Source: Teredinibacter purpureus
GTDB taxonomy: Bacteria > Pseudomonadota > Gammaproteobacteria > Pseudomonadales > Cellvibrionaceae
Direction: 5' to 3'
NCBI RefSeq assembly: GCF_014217335.1
Contig: NZ_CP060092.1
Span: 2,745,501-2,809,500, forward strand
DNA length: 64,000 bases
Shown: in pieces, positions 32,747 to 40,837 of the stretch
How the letters are laid out: each line of letters starts with the position of its first letter
How positions within the stretch are numbered: the stretch's first letter is position 1
Translations under genes and position numbers: made by a program
The notes under the pieces: generated by a model
Told to the model about the DNA's origin: nothing
Databases searched by the model: none
Seen by the model: only the letters and a program-made list of their open reading frames with translations

Positions 32747-33169
32747 TTGAAGGTATTTTGTTTATTAATCTTTACGCTTTTTCTTTCAGGTTGTGTTGTC
32801 TATCCGGCAAGGCATGTTTCAGAACCTAGGTATGAAGTTTGGATTAGTGGTGATGAATTCGAAATCGTCAGAATTACTTCGGCACTAGATGCTAAGACTG
32901 GAACATGTGAAGGTGGAAAAGTATTAAGCCTTGTAGCAGATAGATTTGTTTCCGAACCAGAATATGGATGGCTAAAAGCGGCTTATTTTGTTCCAGTAGA
33001 TTCGTATAAGCCAATTAAAATATGCGCAGTTGGTGCGGGTGGTAATACTTACTATTGGGAGGAAAATATAGGTGTGTTTGGCAGCGAATACCCTAAGTTG
33101 TGGAAGTTTCAATGCAAGGTAGTAAATGAGCGGCTTAGCTGTAAAAAAATCACCCAGGTTATCAACTGA
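32747..33169 (+). CDS. cassette 36: lipoprotein whose 3' end is altered by IS30
   Basis: Signal with lipobox LFLSGC (Cys16) and a beta-rich mature part with conserved-looking cysteines (GTCEGG, IKICAVG, KFQCK, LSCKK). TTG start at 32747. IS30 copy 2 begins at 33154, two bases into a Thr codon. Without the IS the frame would read ...SCKKIT and stop at the TAA of attC36. With the IS it reads on as TQVIN, five residues of which four come from IS sequence. So the protein is essentially complete. Family not recognised. Confidence 0.6.
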   Translation: MKVFCLLIFTLFLSGCVVYPARHVSEPRYEVWISGDEFEIVRITSALDAKTGTCEGGKVLSLVADRFVSEPEYGWLKAAYFVPVDSYKPIKICAVGAGGNTYYWEENIGVFGSEYPKLWKFQCKVVNERLSCKKITQVIN

Positions 33170-34233
33170 AGTGCAATGAAAGTGATTAACGAACATAGAC
33201 TGCCTCCGGTGTTTCCATATTTAAACATTTTCTAGGTCGTCGGTTAAGTTTCATTGCAATTTTATCGCAATCCTTTTGAGTTATGCTCTTCATTGATTCT
33301 CCTTTAGGTAAATATTGTCGTATGAGACCGTTGGTATTTTCGTTTAACCCTCTTTCCCATGAGTGGTAGGGGTTGGCAAAGTAAAATGTTGAGTTAGTGA
33401 CGTCTTCAATTTTTTTGTATTGATGAAACTCGGTACCGTTATCAGCGGTAATTGTTTTTACCTGATTAACCTGTTTTTTGAATAGCTGAATAACTTTTCG
33501 ATTTAACTCGTCAGTCGTACGGTTCCTAATTTTGCCAATGATCGTGTATTTACTTTTTCGATCAACTAACGTGACAATTGAATGTTGATCGCGTGAACCA
33601 TGAACGGTATCAATTTCGAAATGACCGATTCGGCTCTTATTTTCTGCCCCTAGAGGTCGCTCAGAGATATGGGCCTTATTGGCTAAAACGCCTCTAGAGT
33701 CAGGGCTTCTATATCTTTTTCGGCGTTTCTTGCTTGATTGACGTAAGTGCTTATAGAGATCCCCTGAATAAAACATGTTGTACCAAATATAGCGATAAAT
33801 GGTCGAATGGCTGATCGATAATATATTGCACTTCTTAAGCCACAAGGAAACTTGTTCTGGGCTCCAATCGAGGCGTATTAAGGCGATGACCATCTGAAGC
33901 TCGGTATCATTGAATTGCCATTTACGACGAGACTCCCTCCGTATTCGAGAGGTACGTTTTACTGCTCGCGCTGCGCAGTATTTACCGTCTGGGCGACGAT
34001 TTCGTTTTAACTCTCTGGAGATCGTGCAAGGATCGCGGCCTAAGGCCCGTGCAATATAGGCTTGAGATTTACGTTGCTTTAAATAGGCCGCTATAGTATA
34101 TCTTTCATCAGTGGTGAGCTGGTGGTACATCATGAGGTTCCTCTTCTTGCCGGTCGAGAAAAACCATGAGTATCCCAGTTCACCCTATATAAAGGAAGAT
34201 GCAGGCGTGTTGCACTTACTTTGCGAATTCGGC
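33154..34233 (-). mobile_element. IS30-family element, copy 2 (1080 bp)
   Basis: Same length and ends as copy 1. The 4-bp duplication TCAC is at 33150-33153 and 34234-34237. As in copy 1, the base after the duplication begins ATAACAA, the first box of attC36. Confidence 0.9.
33186..34133 (-). CDS. IS30-family transposase, copy 2
   Basis: 315 aa, the same as copy 1 except Phe for Ile in LFKKQ. All DDE residues present. Full length. Confidence 0.92.
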   Translation of the reverse strand: MMYHQLTTDERYTIAAYLKQRKSQAYIARALGRDPCTISRELKRNRRPDGKYCAARAVKRTSRIRRESRRKWQFNDTELQMVIALIRLDWSPEQVSLWLKKCNILSISHSTIYRYIWYNMFYSGDLYKHLRQSSKKRRKRYRSPDSRGVLANKAHISERPLGAENKSRIGHFEIDTVHGSRDQHSIVTLVDRKSKYTIIGKIRNRTTDELNRKVIQLFKKQVNQVKTITADNGTEFHQYKKIEDVTNSTFYFANPYHSWERGLNENTNGLIRQYLPKGESMKSITQKDCDKIAMKLNRRPRKCLNMETPEAVYVR

Positions 34234-34235
34234 TC

Positions 34236-34344
34236 ACATAACAATACGTGCCAGTCGGACAGTTTGTTCCGTGGCTTTTTGTGCTGGTCGCTACGCTAGC
34301 ACAAAAAGCCACTCCACAAACTGCCGCTGCACTCTGCGTTAAGT
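34236..34344 (+). other. attC36
   Basis: ACATAAC to GTTAAGT, 109 bp. It is directly abutted by the IS30 target duplication. Confidence 0.9.
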
Positions 34345-34357
34345 TTCTAGGAGGCCC

Positions 34358-34696
34358 ATGCGAGGTATCATTTTTTCGCTATTACTTTTTTCAGTTACTT
34401 GCATCGCTGAAACTGATTTTCAAGCCGTTTTGAACGCTGCTGAATCAGGGGATTCCAACGCAAGAGTGCTGGTGGCATACACATACTATTTTGGTGAGTA
34501 TCGTGATGGTACCAAAGTAGAAGAAGATATTGCTAAGGCATACGCATGGGCGTCACTTGCGAACTATCAGGGTCACCCTGATGCAAAAAAACTGGTCAAC
34601 AGTATCATTCTGAAGCTTAAGAGTAGAGAGGTTGCAGATGCCTTGGCTGGCGAATACTTTAAAAAATATGGGGCGGTTAAAGATAGTGCCAACTAA
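34358..34696 (+). CDS. cassette 37: exported Sel1-like protein
   Basis: 112 aa, signal peptide (MRGIIFSLLLFSVTCIA) and a single degenerate Sel1-type repeat (GDSNARVLVAYTYYFGEY, EEDIAKAYAWASLANYQGHPDA). The C-terminal half aligns in style with the C-terminal part of cassette 34 (AYAWFAV, YIAKY/YFKKY), suggesting common descent. ATG with AGGAGG at 34349-34354. Confidence 0.6.
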   Translation: MRGIIFSLLLFSVTCIAETDFQAVLNAAESGDSNARVLVAYTYYFGEYRDGTKVEEDIAKAYAWASLANYQGHPDAKKLVNSIILKLKSREVADALAGEYFKKYGAVKDSAN

Positions 34697-34699
34697 TAA

Positions 34700-34804
34700 A
34701 CTTAACAAAAGCAGCCAATTGACCTCCGTAAGCTGTCTTGGTTTTTGCGAGAATACGCAAAAACACAAGCCAGCTCACTCCGGCAATTGCTACTGGCGTT
34801 AGGG
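34700..34804 (+). other. attC37
   Basis: ACTTAAC to GTTAGGG, 105 bp. Related to attC1 and attC28 (TTGACCTCCGTAAGCTGTCTT). Confidence 0.9.
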
Positions 34805-34809
34805 TTTCT

Positions 34810-35328
34810 ATGAGAAATATCGTTCTTATTTTTATTATGCAAATTCTGGTTTCTAATCAATGTGGAGCGGTGACTTATGCTTGGTGGGTAACCTATGAGC
34901 TAGAATCAAAAATTGAGAGTTTCCAGAATATCGCTGTCACCGAATTGAATTCTGATTTTAAGAGTATTTCTATCTTAAGTTGCAGCCCTCCGGCTACATT
35001 TTCGGAAGAAGAGTGCGCCGAAATAGAAAGCAATAATCTAAAATTATCTGTCGAAGGTGACTTTAACTCTGATGGGATTATTGAGGTATGGCGGATTGGA
35101 GTAGCTAAATCTGGCCAAGGTCAATACTACAAAATACTCTTTGCAACATCCAAGTCTGGAAAGCTTCTTCACTCATTAAGTACGAAATATGACAGGCCGG
35201 GGTTTTCTGCTTTTCTGGTTAGAGGAGAAATATTATCTTGGGTAATGTGTATGGAGTGTGGGCATCTTGCTGATGTAGTTTGGTCGGGTAATGCATTCAT
35301 GCTAGATTGGGGTGAGGACTATGGGTAA
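34810..35328 (+). CDS. cassette 38: exported hypothetical protein
   Basis: 172 aa, signal peptide (MRNIVLIFIMQILVSNQCGA). The mature part has GDFNSDGIIEVWRIG, which resembles an FG-GAP/EF-hand-like calcium loop (D-x-N-x-D-G), and a Cys pair MCMECG near the C-terminus. No family assigned. The open frame before 34810 is attC37. Confidence 0.5.
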   Translation: MRNIVLIFIMQILVSNQCGAVTYAWWVTYELESKIESFQNIAVTELNSDFKSISILSCSPPATFSEEECAEIESNNLKLSVEGDFNSDGIIEVWRIGVAKSGQGQYYKILFATSKSGKLLHSLSTKYDRPGFSAFLVRGEILSWVMCMECGHLADVVWSGNAFMLDWGEDYG

Positions 35329-35415
35329 CCCTAACAAAGCTATCAAAAATCGTTCCGGCCAAAAAACGGCCTCCACTGGACGCGCTAACGCGCGCCTTTT
35401 ATAGCGGCGTTAGCT
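35329..35415 (+). other. attC38
   Basis: ACCCTAAC to GTTAGCT, 87 bp, differs from attC16 at only a few positions. Confidence 0.9.
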
Positions 35416-35439
35416 TCTCACGCGAAAATTAGAATAAAT

Positions 35440-35910
35440 ATGAAGAAATGTGTTTACATATCACTAAGTTTTATCTTGGTTTCTACTGCATTTAGTGGTG
35501 GTGTTTATTACGGATTTCATACCGGTGTAGAAAACTATTCTCGCCTAGAGAAAGTGCTGTCATCTAACATTGATGTGCTTCGAGCGAAAGACTTGAAGGG
35601 TGGGAGTGAGAAGGAATTAAAGCATATTTACTGGGAGTATGAAATGTCCATAAGCGAGGCAATAGACTCATATAATTGGTATCAGGGGTCAGGAAATCAT
35701 TTGTTCTCGAAGGTGTTTTTGTCCAGCCACCTCGAGCACTTGGATAAATCAATTGAAAATATAGCGAGTTATCGTAGTTTAAATCCTGTCGAATCTGAAA
35801 CAGAATCGCTGCTTTGTAATCTTCCTGAGTCTGAAGCCGATAAAGAATACTGTTTAAAACGGCTAGAAGAGCGGCAAGCAACAGTTAGAAAGTATGAGAA
35901 AAAAAGCTAA
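35440..35910 (+). CDS. cassette 39: single-span or exported helical protein
   Basis: 156 aa with an N-terminal signal or anchor (YISLSFILVSTAFSGGVYYGF) and a helical acidic domain, Cys pair at LLCNLPES and EYCLKR. Family unknown. ATG at 35440. Confidence 0.5.
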   Translation: MKKCVYISLSFILVSTAFSGGVYYGFHTGVENYSRLEKVLSSNIDVLRAKDLKGGSEKELKHIYWEYEMSISEAIDSYNWYQGSGNHLFSKVFLSSHLEHLDKSIENIASYRSLNPVESETESLLCNLPESEADKEYCLKRLEERQATVRKYEKKS

Positions 35911-36020
35911 CAAGGCGCTCCAATTGACACAGCGGTCTTCGTTCGTTTATGTGCATTCGCTGCGCTCATTGTTACACAACACTCACTACAACCGCTGTGC
36001 AATTGAGCTTGGCGTTAGCT
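35905..36020 (+). other. attC39
   Basis: AGCTAAC to GTTAGCT, 116 bp, arms GGCGCTCCAATTGACACAGCG / CGCTGTGCAATTGAGC. Confidence 0.9.
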
Positions 36021-36036
36021 TCCCAAGGAGTCAAAA

Positions 36037-36432
36037 ATGAAAAATTACTTAATTATATTAATATTTATTTCGACTGCTGCATTTGGCCAATCACGTGGAT
36101 TAGTAGGCGATTTATCAGCAAACTACTCATCTATAATTCATGTTATGTTGATGGGAAAAGAAATCGAAGTTAAAGGGAAATCTACAAAGGGATATATCGC
36201 GCACGTTGTAAATATGTATGATGAGAATCACCATGATGCCGCCGTTTTAGACGTATATATTGCGGTTGCTGCTGAAGGTGTTTATGCCGATATGTTTCGC
36301 ATAAAGAATACCGATAAGTGTCAGCGAGCGGAGTGGTTGGATTCGGATATGATTATTTTGTTCTGTGATAAAAAAGAACATTCAATTGCTATTTCAAACC
36401 GTGAAGGTAGATTATCATTTGTTAAACGATAG
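36037..36432 (+). CDS. cassette 40: exported hypothetical protein
   Basis: 131 aa, signal peptide (MKNYLIILIFISTAAFG), beta-rich mature part, two Cys (KCQRAEW, ILFCDKK). No family recognised. AAGGAG precedes the ATG at 36037. Confidence 0.5.
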   Translation: MKNYLIILIFISTAAFGQSRGLVGDLSANYSSIIHVMLMGKEIEVKGKSTKGYIAHVVNMYDENHHDAAVLDVYIAVAAEGVYADMFRIKNTDKCQRAEWLDSDMIILFCDKKEHSIAISNREGRLSFVKR

Positions 36433-36435
36433 TAA

Positions 36436-36550
36436 AGCTAACAAGACGCTCAAATTGACATTTTGGCCTTCGTTCCGTTTTGTGCATGGCCAAAGGCCAT
36501 TTTGCACAAAACTCCACTACGCCCAAAATGCAATTTAGCTTTGCGTTATG
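36436..36550 (+). other. attC40
   Basis: AGCTAAC to GTTATGG, 115 bp, apical GGCCAAAGGCC. IS66 lies 34 bases further on. Confidence 0.9.
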
Positions 36551-36666
36551 GCTACAGGTAGAAAATGAGAGCTTTCGTTAAAGTGTAAGCGCCAAACCAA
36601 CCACACCTTATCGAGACCTCAATAACCCGATATTCTAATGCCTCCCATAACACCGAAGGAGGCATC

Positions 36667-36960
36667 ATGAGAAAATACCGTAAATACGATTGGCCAAAGC
36701 TAATTGTAGATTTTGAGGCTAGCGATAAAACCCAAACTCAATTTTGCAAGGAGCGTGACATAAACTCACGCTATTTCAATCAACAGCTACATAAACACCG
36801 CAACCAAGATAAAACCAAGTTCATCGAGTTGGAGGTCGAGCCGCAGCAAACGGCCACCGCAAAAACCAGCCTAATAATCGTCGTAGGTCGATGTAAAATC
36901 GAATGCCCTACCAGCATGCAGTTACAGTCTTTTACGACTCTAGTGCACAGTCTCGCATGA
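36667..36960 (+). CDS. IS66 accessory protein TnpA
   Basis: 97 aa, starting MRKYRKYDWPKLIVDFEASD with the KTQTQFCKERDIN helix-turn-helix seen in IS66 Orf1 proteins. Needed with TnpB and TnpC for transposition in known members. Its stop overlaps the tnpB start (ATGA). Confidence 0.8.
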   Translation: MRKYRKYDWPKLIVDFEASDKTQTQFCKERDINSRYFNQQLHKHRNQDKTKFIELEVEPQQTATAKTSLIIVVGRCKIECPTSMQLQSFTTLVHSLA

Positions 36961-37313
36961 TTAAGTGGTCAAACTCCATCAACGTTTATTTGCATCGAGA
37001 CCCTGTGGACTTCAGAAAAGCCATTAACGGTCTATCGTTGATCGTATCAGATGATATGGCGTTATCGCCTTTTGACCGCGCCATTTTCGTTTTCTGTAAT
37101 AAGCGCCGCTCTCAGCTCAAAGTACTTTATTGGGATGAAACAGGCTTCGTTCTCTGGCAAAAGCGCTTAGAGAAAGAGAAGTTTAAATGGCCAAAGCGCT
37201 CAAGTAGCGAAACCATAAAAATCGATAGTGAGCAATGGCATTGGCTATTACGCGGGTTCGATATCACACAAATAAAACCTCATAAGCAGCTCATCTATAG
37301 TGCTGTAGGATAG
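36957..37313 (+). CDS. IS66 accessory protein TnpB
   Basis: 118 aa with VYLHRDPVDFRKAINGLS, FVFCNKRRSQLKVLYWDETGF and LWQKRLEKEKFKWP, the invariant blocks of IS66 TnpB. The ATG at 36957 overlaps the tnpA stop, so translation is coupled. Confidence 0.9.
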   Translation: MIKWSNSINVYLHRDPVDFRKAINGLSLIVSDDMALSPFDRAIFVFCNKRRSQLKVLYWDETGFVLWQKRLEKEKFKWPKRSSSETIKIDSEQWHWLLRGFDITQIKPHKQLIYSAVG

Positions 37314-37336
37314 GTATTTTGGTATAATCCACAGCC

Positions 37337-38839
37337 ATGAATGACGTGGCGAAGCTAGAAAAAGAAAATGAATTATTGCGAGAAGAGCTTGCAAGGCGTG
37401 ATGTGCAAGTAGAATCGTTAAAGGAACAAATCCGTCTTTTTCTTCATAAAAAATTTTCCGCTTCCAGCGAAAAAATATCACCAGATCAACTCGGCCTCTT
37501 TAACGAGGCTGAATCTCTCGCCGAAGATGTATCCACTGAGGATGAATCGGTAACAACAACCGTAAAATCGCACGAGCGAAAATGCAAGCCGCGCGTCAGC
37601 ATTCCTGATGAGCTCCCTAGGGAAGATATTATTCACGACCTTCCCGAAGAAGATAAAGTCTGCCCTCATGACGGAACAGAACTTGAGGTTATCGGTAGCG
37701 ATGACCTTGAGCAATTAGATATTATTCCAGCTCAAATAAAAGTCATTCGTCATCGTCGACTCAAATACGCTTGCCCTTGCTGCGAAGGCCACATAAAAAC
37801 AGCCGCGCGCTCAGTGAAACTCCCGATCGAGAAGAGCATTGCAAGTCCAGGGCTTCTAGCTTACATTGCGACGCAAAAATATTGCGATGCATTGCCACTT
37901 TATCGCCAAAGTGAGATGTTTAAGCGGATCGGCATTGAACTAGATCGTACAAACCTGGCGAATTGGATGGTTAAAGTCGGTGATCTTGTTCAGCCACTGA
38001 TTGATTCATTGCAAAGTTACTTACAGCAAAAAGAATTATTACATCTGGATGAAACCACGCTGCAAGTTTTAGATGAGCCGGGAAAGAAAGCGCAAAGTAA
38101 AAGTTATCTATGGCTAATGGCAAGCTTCGGAGATCAACCGGTGCTCCTTTATCATTACTCACCTTCGCGATCACAAGAAACACCCAATGCGTTTTTATCC
38201 AATCAAACAAAAGCCATAATGGTCGACGGTTACGATGGCTATCAGCCTGCTTGTAATAGTTATGACATAGTACGCTTAGGTTGCTGGGCGCATGCACGCC
38301 GAAAGTTTATAGAAGCCCAAAAGGCTCAACTGAAGAAAAAAACAGGAAAAGCAGACGTAGCAATAAACTATATACAAAAACTTTATCAAATCGAATCTAG
38401 AACTAAACATGATCCCCCGGATAAGCGCTTTGAAATCAGGCAAAAGGAGGCCAAACCAACCCTGGAAAAACTAAGAAAATGGTTGGATAAAAGTTTATTA
38501 ACGGTGCCGCCGAAAACAGCTTTGGGTAAAGCTCTTGTGTATCTCGCTAATCAATGGAATAGGCTTACCAATTACGTTGAAGACGGCTCGTACCCGATTG
38601 ATAATAATGCAGCTGAGCGTTCAATACGCCCATTTACGATCGGCAGGAAAAACTGGCTCTTTGCAAAAAGTCAGGCTGGCGCACGTGCCAGTGCAAATAT
38701 CTATAGTCTGGTAGAAACGGCAAAGGCGAACGGGTTGAATCCCTATGAATACTTGCGCCATGTGTTTGAAACGTTGCCAAACCTAAGTAGTGATAACACT
38801 ATGGGTTCTTTGCTACCCTGGAATGTAGCGCTTGATTAA
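37337..38839 (+). CDS. IS66 transposase TnpC
   Basis: 500 aa. N-terminal coiled coil (KENELLREELARRDVQVESLKEQ), zinc-binding region (YACPCCEG), DDE domain with Asp in LHLDETTLQV, Asp in VDGYDGYQPAC, and Glu in NNAAERSIRPFTIGRKNW, then a C-terminal region. Complete, so the element is probably active. Confidence 0.9.
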   Translation: MNDVAKLEKENELLREELARRDVQVESLKEQIRLFLHKKFSASSEKISPDQLGLFNEAESLAEDVSTEDESVTTTVKSHERKCKPRVSIPDELPREDIIHDLPEEDKVCPHDGTELEVIGSDDLEQLDIIPAQIKVIRHRRLKYACPCCEGHIKTAARSVKLPIEKSIASPGLLAYIATQKYCDALPLYRQSEMFKRIGIELDRTNLANWMVKVGDLVQPLIDSLQSYLQQKELLHLDETTLQVLDEPGKKAQSKSYLWLMASFGDQPVLLYHYSPSRSQETPNAFLSNQTKAIMVDGYDGYQPACNSYDIVRLGCWAHARRKFIEAQKAQLKKKTGKADVAINYIQKLYQIESRTKHDPPDKRFEIRQKEAKPTLEKLRKWLDKSLLTVPPKTALGKALVYLANQWNRLTNYVEDGSYPIDNNAAERSIRPFTIGRKNWLFAKSQAGARASANIYSLVETAKANGLNPYEYLRHVFETLPNLSSDNTMGSLLPWNVALD

Positions 38840-38881
38840 CCTGGGGTTGGTTTGGCGCTTACATTTGGACTTCGAACAATT

Positions 38882-40141
38882 ATGAAAAAATTATTATTTC
38901 TGACTCTACTCTATTCGTTAGATTTATTCGCAATGACTGAGAGCGATACTGGGAGGTGGGTGAAAGATATAGATACCTACTCAGCGGGAATATTGTTGCA
39001 TCACATTGATCCATTTCATTCAGTTTCAAAAGATTATTTTGAAACTGAAATAAAAAATGTTAAGCGAGGACTTTCAGGAAAAACTGAAAATGAAGTGGTC
39101 GTTGAATTGATGCGCTTAACAAATGAAATTAACGATGGGCATACTTCCTTTCCTCTATGGGGTCGGTTACTAAATAGTTTCCCTGTAGGGTTAAAGGTAT
39201 TCAATGGAAATATCTATTGCGTGAAAAGCACCGATGATCAAGCTTATTTGCTAGGTGCCCGACTGAACTCTATCGATGGTATCTCATCAAGCGAAATAAT
39301 AAAAAAGTTCTCTGAAATTACTCCATTCTCTGAAAACGAGTATTCTACGATGACAAGAGTTGCAGAGTATATACCGAAGGCTGAGGTTCTAAACGGTTTA
39401 GGAATAATTTCAAATATTCATGAGGCTGATTTTGTTTTTGAACTTTCCAACAAAACCGCTACTTATAGGCTAACCTCGAGTCAATCACCGAAATTTGGTC
39501 AAAATCTAACATACCGACAAAAAAACATATTTATTCCATACAAAAAAATAGATTCTGATCTTTGGTTTGGACCATCGGCTGACAATAAAACTGTATATGT
39601 CAATTTTCGACGATATACATCCATTTCAAAAATGGAAAACTTGGCGGAAGATTTACTTGATTTTATCAACACCCATAACTCTAAAAACTTGATAATTGAC
39701 CTTAGAGATAATTATGGAGGAAATTTTTTTGTTGGGCTAAAGCTTGCCCAGTTCTTAGTGTTGGCTGATTCTATAAATTGGAAATCAGGTGTTTATGTTC
39801 TTATTGATAATGTGACTTTTTCTGCAGCCATGAGTAATGCTGCACAATTTTCCCAATTACTTAATGCTAAGTTAGTTGGCGAGCCAACGGGTGCAATGCC
39901 ATCAGGGTACCAAGATATGGGACAGTTTAAACTGCCCAACTCTAAGCTTGATGTCACTTATTCCAAGCGCCTGTATCACTTCACAAAAGACGATAAAGAT
40001 GCTCTATATCCGGATGTTTTAATAGAGCATTCCATAAGCGAGTATATCGGAAATAATGATCGTCAATTGGAGTGGGTTTTAAATGATATTGCTGGAAGCA
40101 AAGCAGATTATAACAAAGCATTCCAGCGGACAAACCGCTGA
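38882..40141 (+). CDS. cassette 41: S41-family (tail-specific) serine protease-like protein
   Basis: 419 aa, with a signal peptide (MKKLLFLTLLYSLDLFA) placing it in the periplasm or outside. The C-terminal half shows S41 motifs: KNLIIDLRDNYGGNF, the nucleophile region VTFSAAM with Ser314, and GEPTGA. No PDZ domain is evident. The last residues KAFQRTNR are encoded by attC41. This is unusually large for an integron cassette. IS66 has replaced almost all of the upstream region, so expression may depend on the IS. Confidence 0.7.
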   Translation: MKKLLFLTLLYSLDLFAMTESDTGRWVKDIDTYSAGILLHHIDPFHSVSKDYFETEIKNVKRGLSGKTENEVVVELMRLTNEINDGHTSFPLWGRLLNSFPVGLKVFNGNIYCVKSTDDQAYLLGARLNSIDGISSSEIIKKFSEITPFSENEYSTMTRVAEYIPKAEVLNGLGIISNIHEADFVFELSNKTATYRLTSSQSPKFGQNLTYRQKNIFIPYKKIDSDLWFGPSADNKTVYVNFRRYTSISKMENLAEDLLDFINTHNSKNLIIDLRDNYGGNFFVGLKLAQFLVLADSINWKSGVYVLIDNVTFSAAMSNAAQFSQLLNAKLVGEPTGAMPSGYQDMGQFKLPNSKLDVTYSKRLYHFTKDDKDALYPDVLIEHSISEYIGNNDRQLEWVLNDIAGSKADYNKAFQRTNR

Positions 40142-40155
40142 ATGCGGCGTTAAGT
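40108..40155 (+). other. attC41 (short, translated)
   Basis: ATTATAAC to GTTAAGT, 48 bp, arms AAAGCATTCCAGCGG / CCGCTGAATGCGGC. In frame with the S41 protease gene, whose TGA stop lies inside it. Confidence 0.85.
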
Positions 40156-40163
40156 TCTTTCAT

Positions 40164-40475
40164 ATGAAAATAGTAGTTTCATTTATCGTTCTGGTGTTTT
40201 TGTTCTTTGTTTTTAACCCGTATGAATACTATATGGGTGGAAAAAATATAGCGAATTGTATGGCGCTAAAGGATGGTAGCTCTAAAGCAAATGTATTAAA
40301 GGTAATGGGAGAGCCAAGTAACGTATTCGATCAAGGGAAGAGCTTGCAATATCATCCAACAAAACCTTTATCTTCTTGTCAAGTACGCCTAGAGTTTGAA
40401 GAAATCAATAAAGGTGTCCTCATTCTAAGGTCAAAATTCTGCGATGATGGAGAAGTTTACAAGTGTCGGAGCTAA
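40164..40475 (+). CDS. cassette 42: exported or anchored SmpA/BamE-like small protein
   Basis: 103 aa with N-terminal hydrophobic segment (VVSFIVLVFLFFVFNPYEYY) and the stretch LKDGSSKANVLKVMGEPSNVFDQGKSLQYHP, resembling the SmpA/OmlA (BamE-type) fold motif G-x-S-x-x-x-V-x-x-x-x-G-x-P. No lipobox. Last cassette of the array. ATG at 40164 lies 9 bases after the attC41 core. Confidence 0.5.
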   Translation: MKIVVSFIVLVFLFFVFNPYEYYMGGKNIANCMALKDGSSKANVLKVMGEPSNVFDQGKSLQYHPTKPLSSCQVRLEFEEINKGVLILRSKFCDDGEVYKCRS

Positions 40476-40476
40476 A

Positions 40477-40590
40477 ACTTAACAAATGCAGCCACCTGAC
40501 ACAAACTGCAACGCACCTTTTGGTGTTCGCGTTGCTCACAATACACCAAAAGGCGCGTCACAATTTGTGCAGGTGCTGCAGGCGTTATGG
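40477..40590 (+). other. attC42, last site of the array
   Basis: AACTTAAC to GTTATGG, 114 bp, same type as attC7 and attC23. No further attC follows. The 247 bp to the RAYT gene are AT-rich with no gene. Confidence 0.9.
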
Positions 40591-40837
40591 TCCCTGTGCT
40601 CCATAGAGGGTGCAATTTATTAATAAATTAAAAATAGAGATAATAGCAAATAATCGGACAGCCACGTTAAGAGAAAAACAATCAGTTTAGTTGTGGTTTT
40701 TATTAAACTCATCACGCCATAGGCGCTATTTCATTACTGTTTGTTTTTGGCGTGAAATATTTGATTTTTCTGAGTTTCAGACGAGTCTAGCCGCTCTCTA
40801 GGTTCGAGAAAGGTAGGGTTTATTGCAGGATGGGGTG

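Larger units (their letters stand above)
36585..38862 (+). mobile_element. IS66-family element (2278 bp)
   Basis: Ends GTAAGCGCCAAACCAACCAC and (reverse) GTAAGCGCCAAACCAACCCC. Three genes in the order typical of IS66 (tnpA, tnpB, tnpC). No 8-bp target duplication: left flank GTTAAAGT, right flank ATTTGGAC. The flanks may have been altered after insertion. The right end lies 19 bp before the S41 protease gene of cassette 41. Confidence 0.88.
6815..40590 (+). mobile_element. integron cassette array with 42 attC sites and no visible integrase (CALIN)
   Basis: Forty-two attC sites were read directly. Each starts with a box ending AAC (usually TAACAA), has an imperfectly self-complementary body and ends GCGTTRRRY-like. 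Cassettes are usually one short gene each, all on the plus strand with the attC at the 3' end, as in sedentary chromosomal integrons. No tyrosine recombinase of the IntI type is encoded in any frame I examined. Seven complete insertion sequences interrupt the array. Core genes flank it on both sides. Confidence 0.93.
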
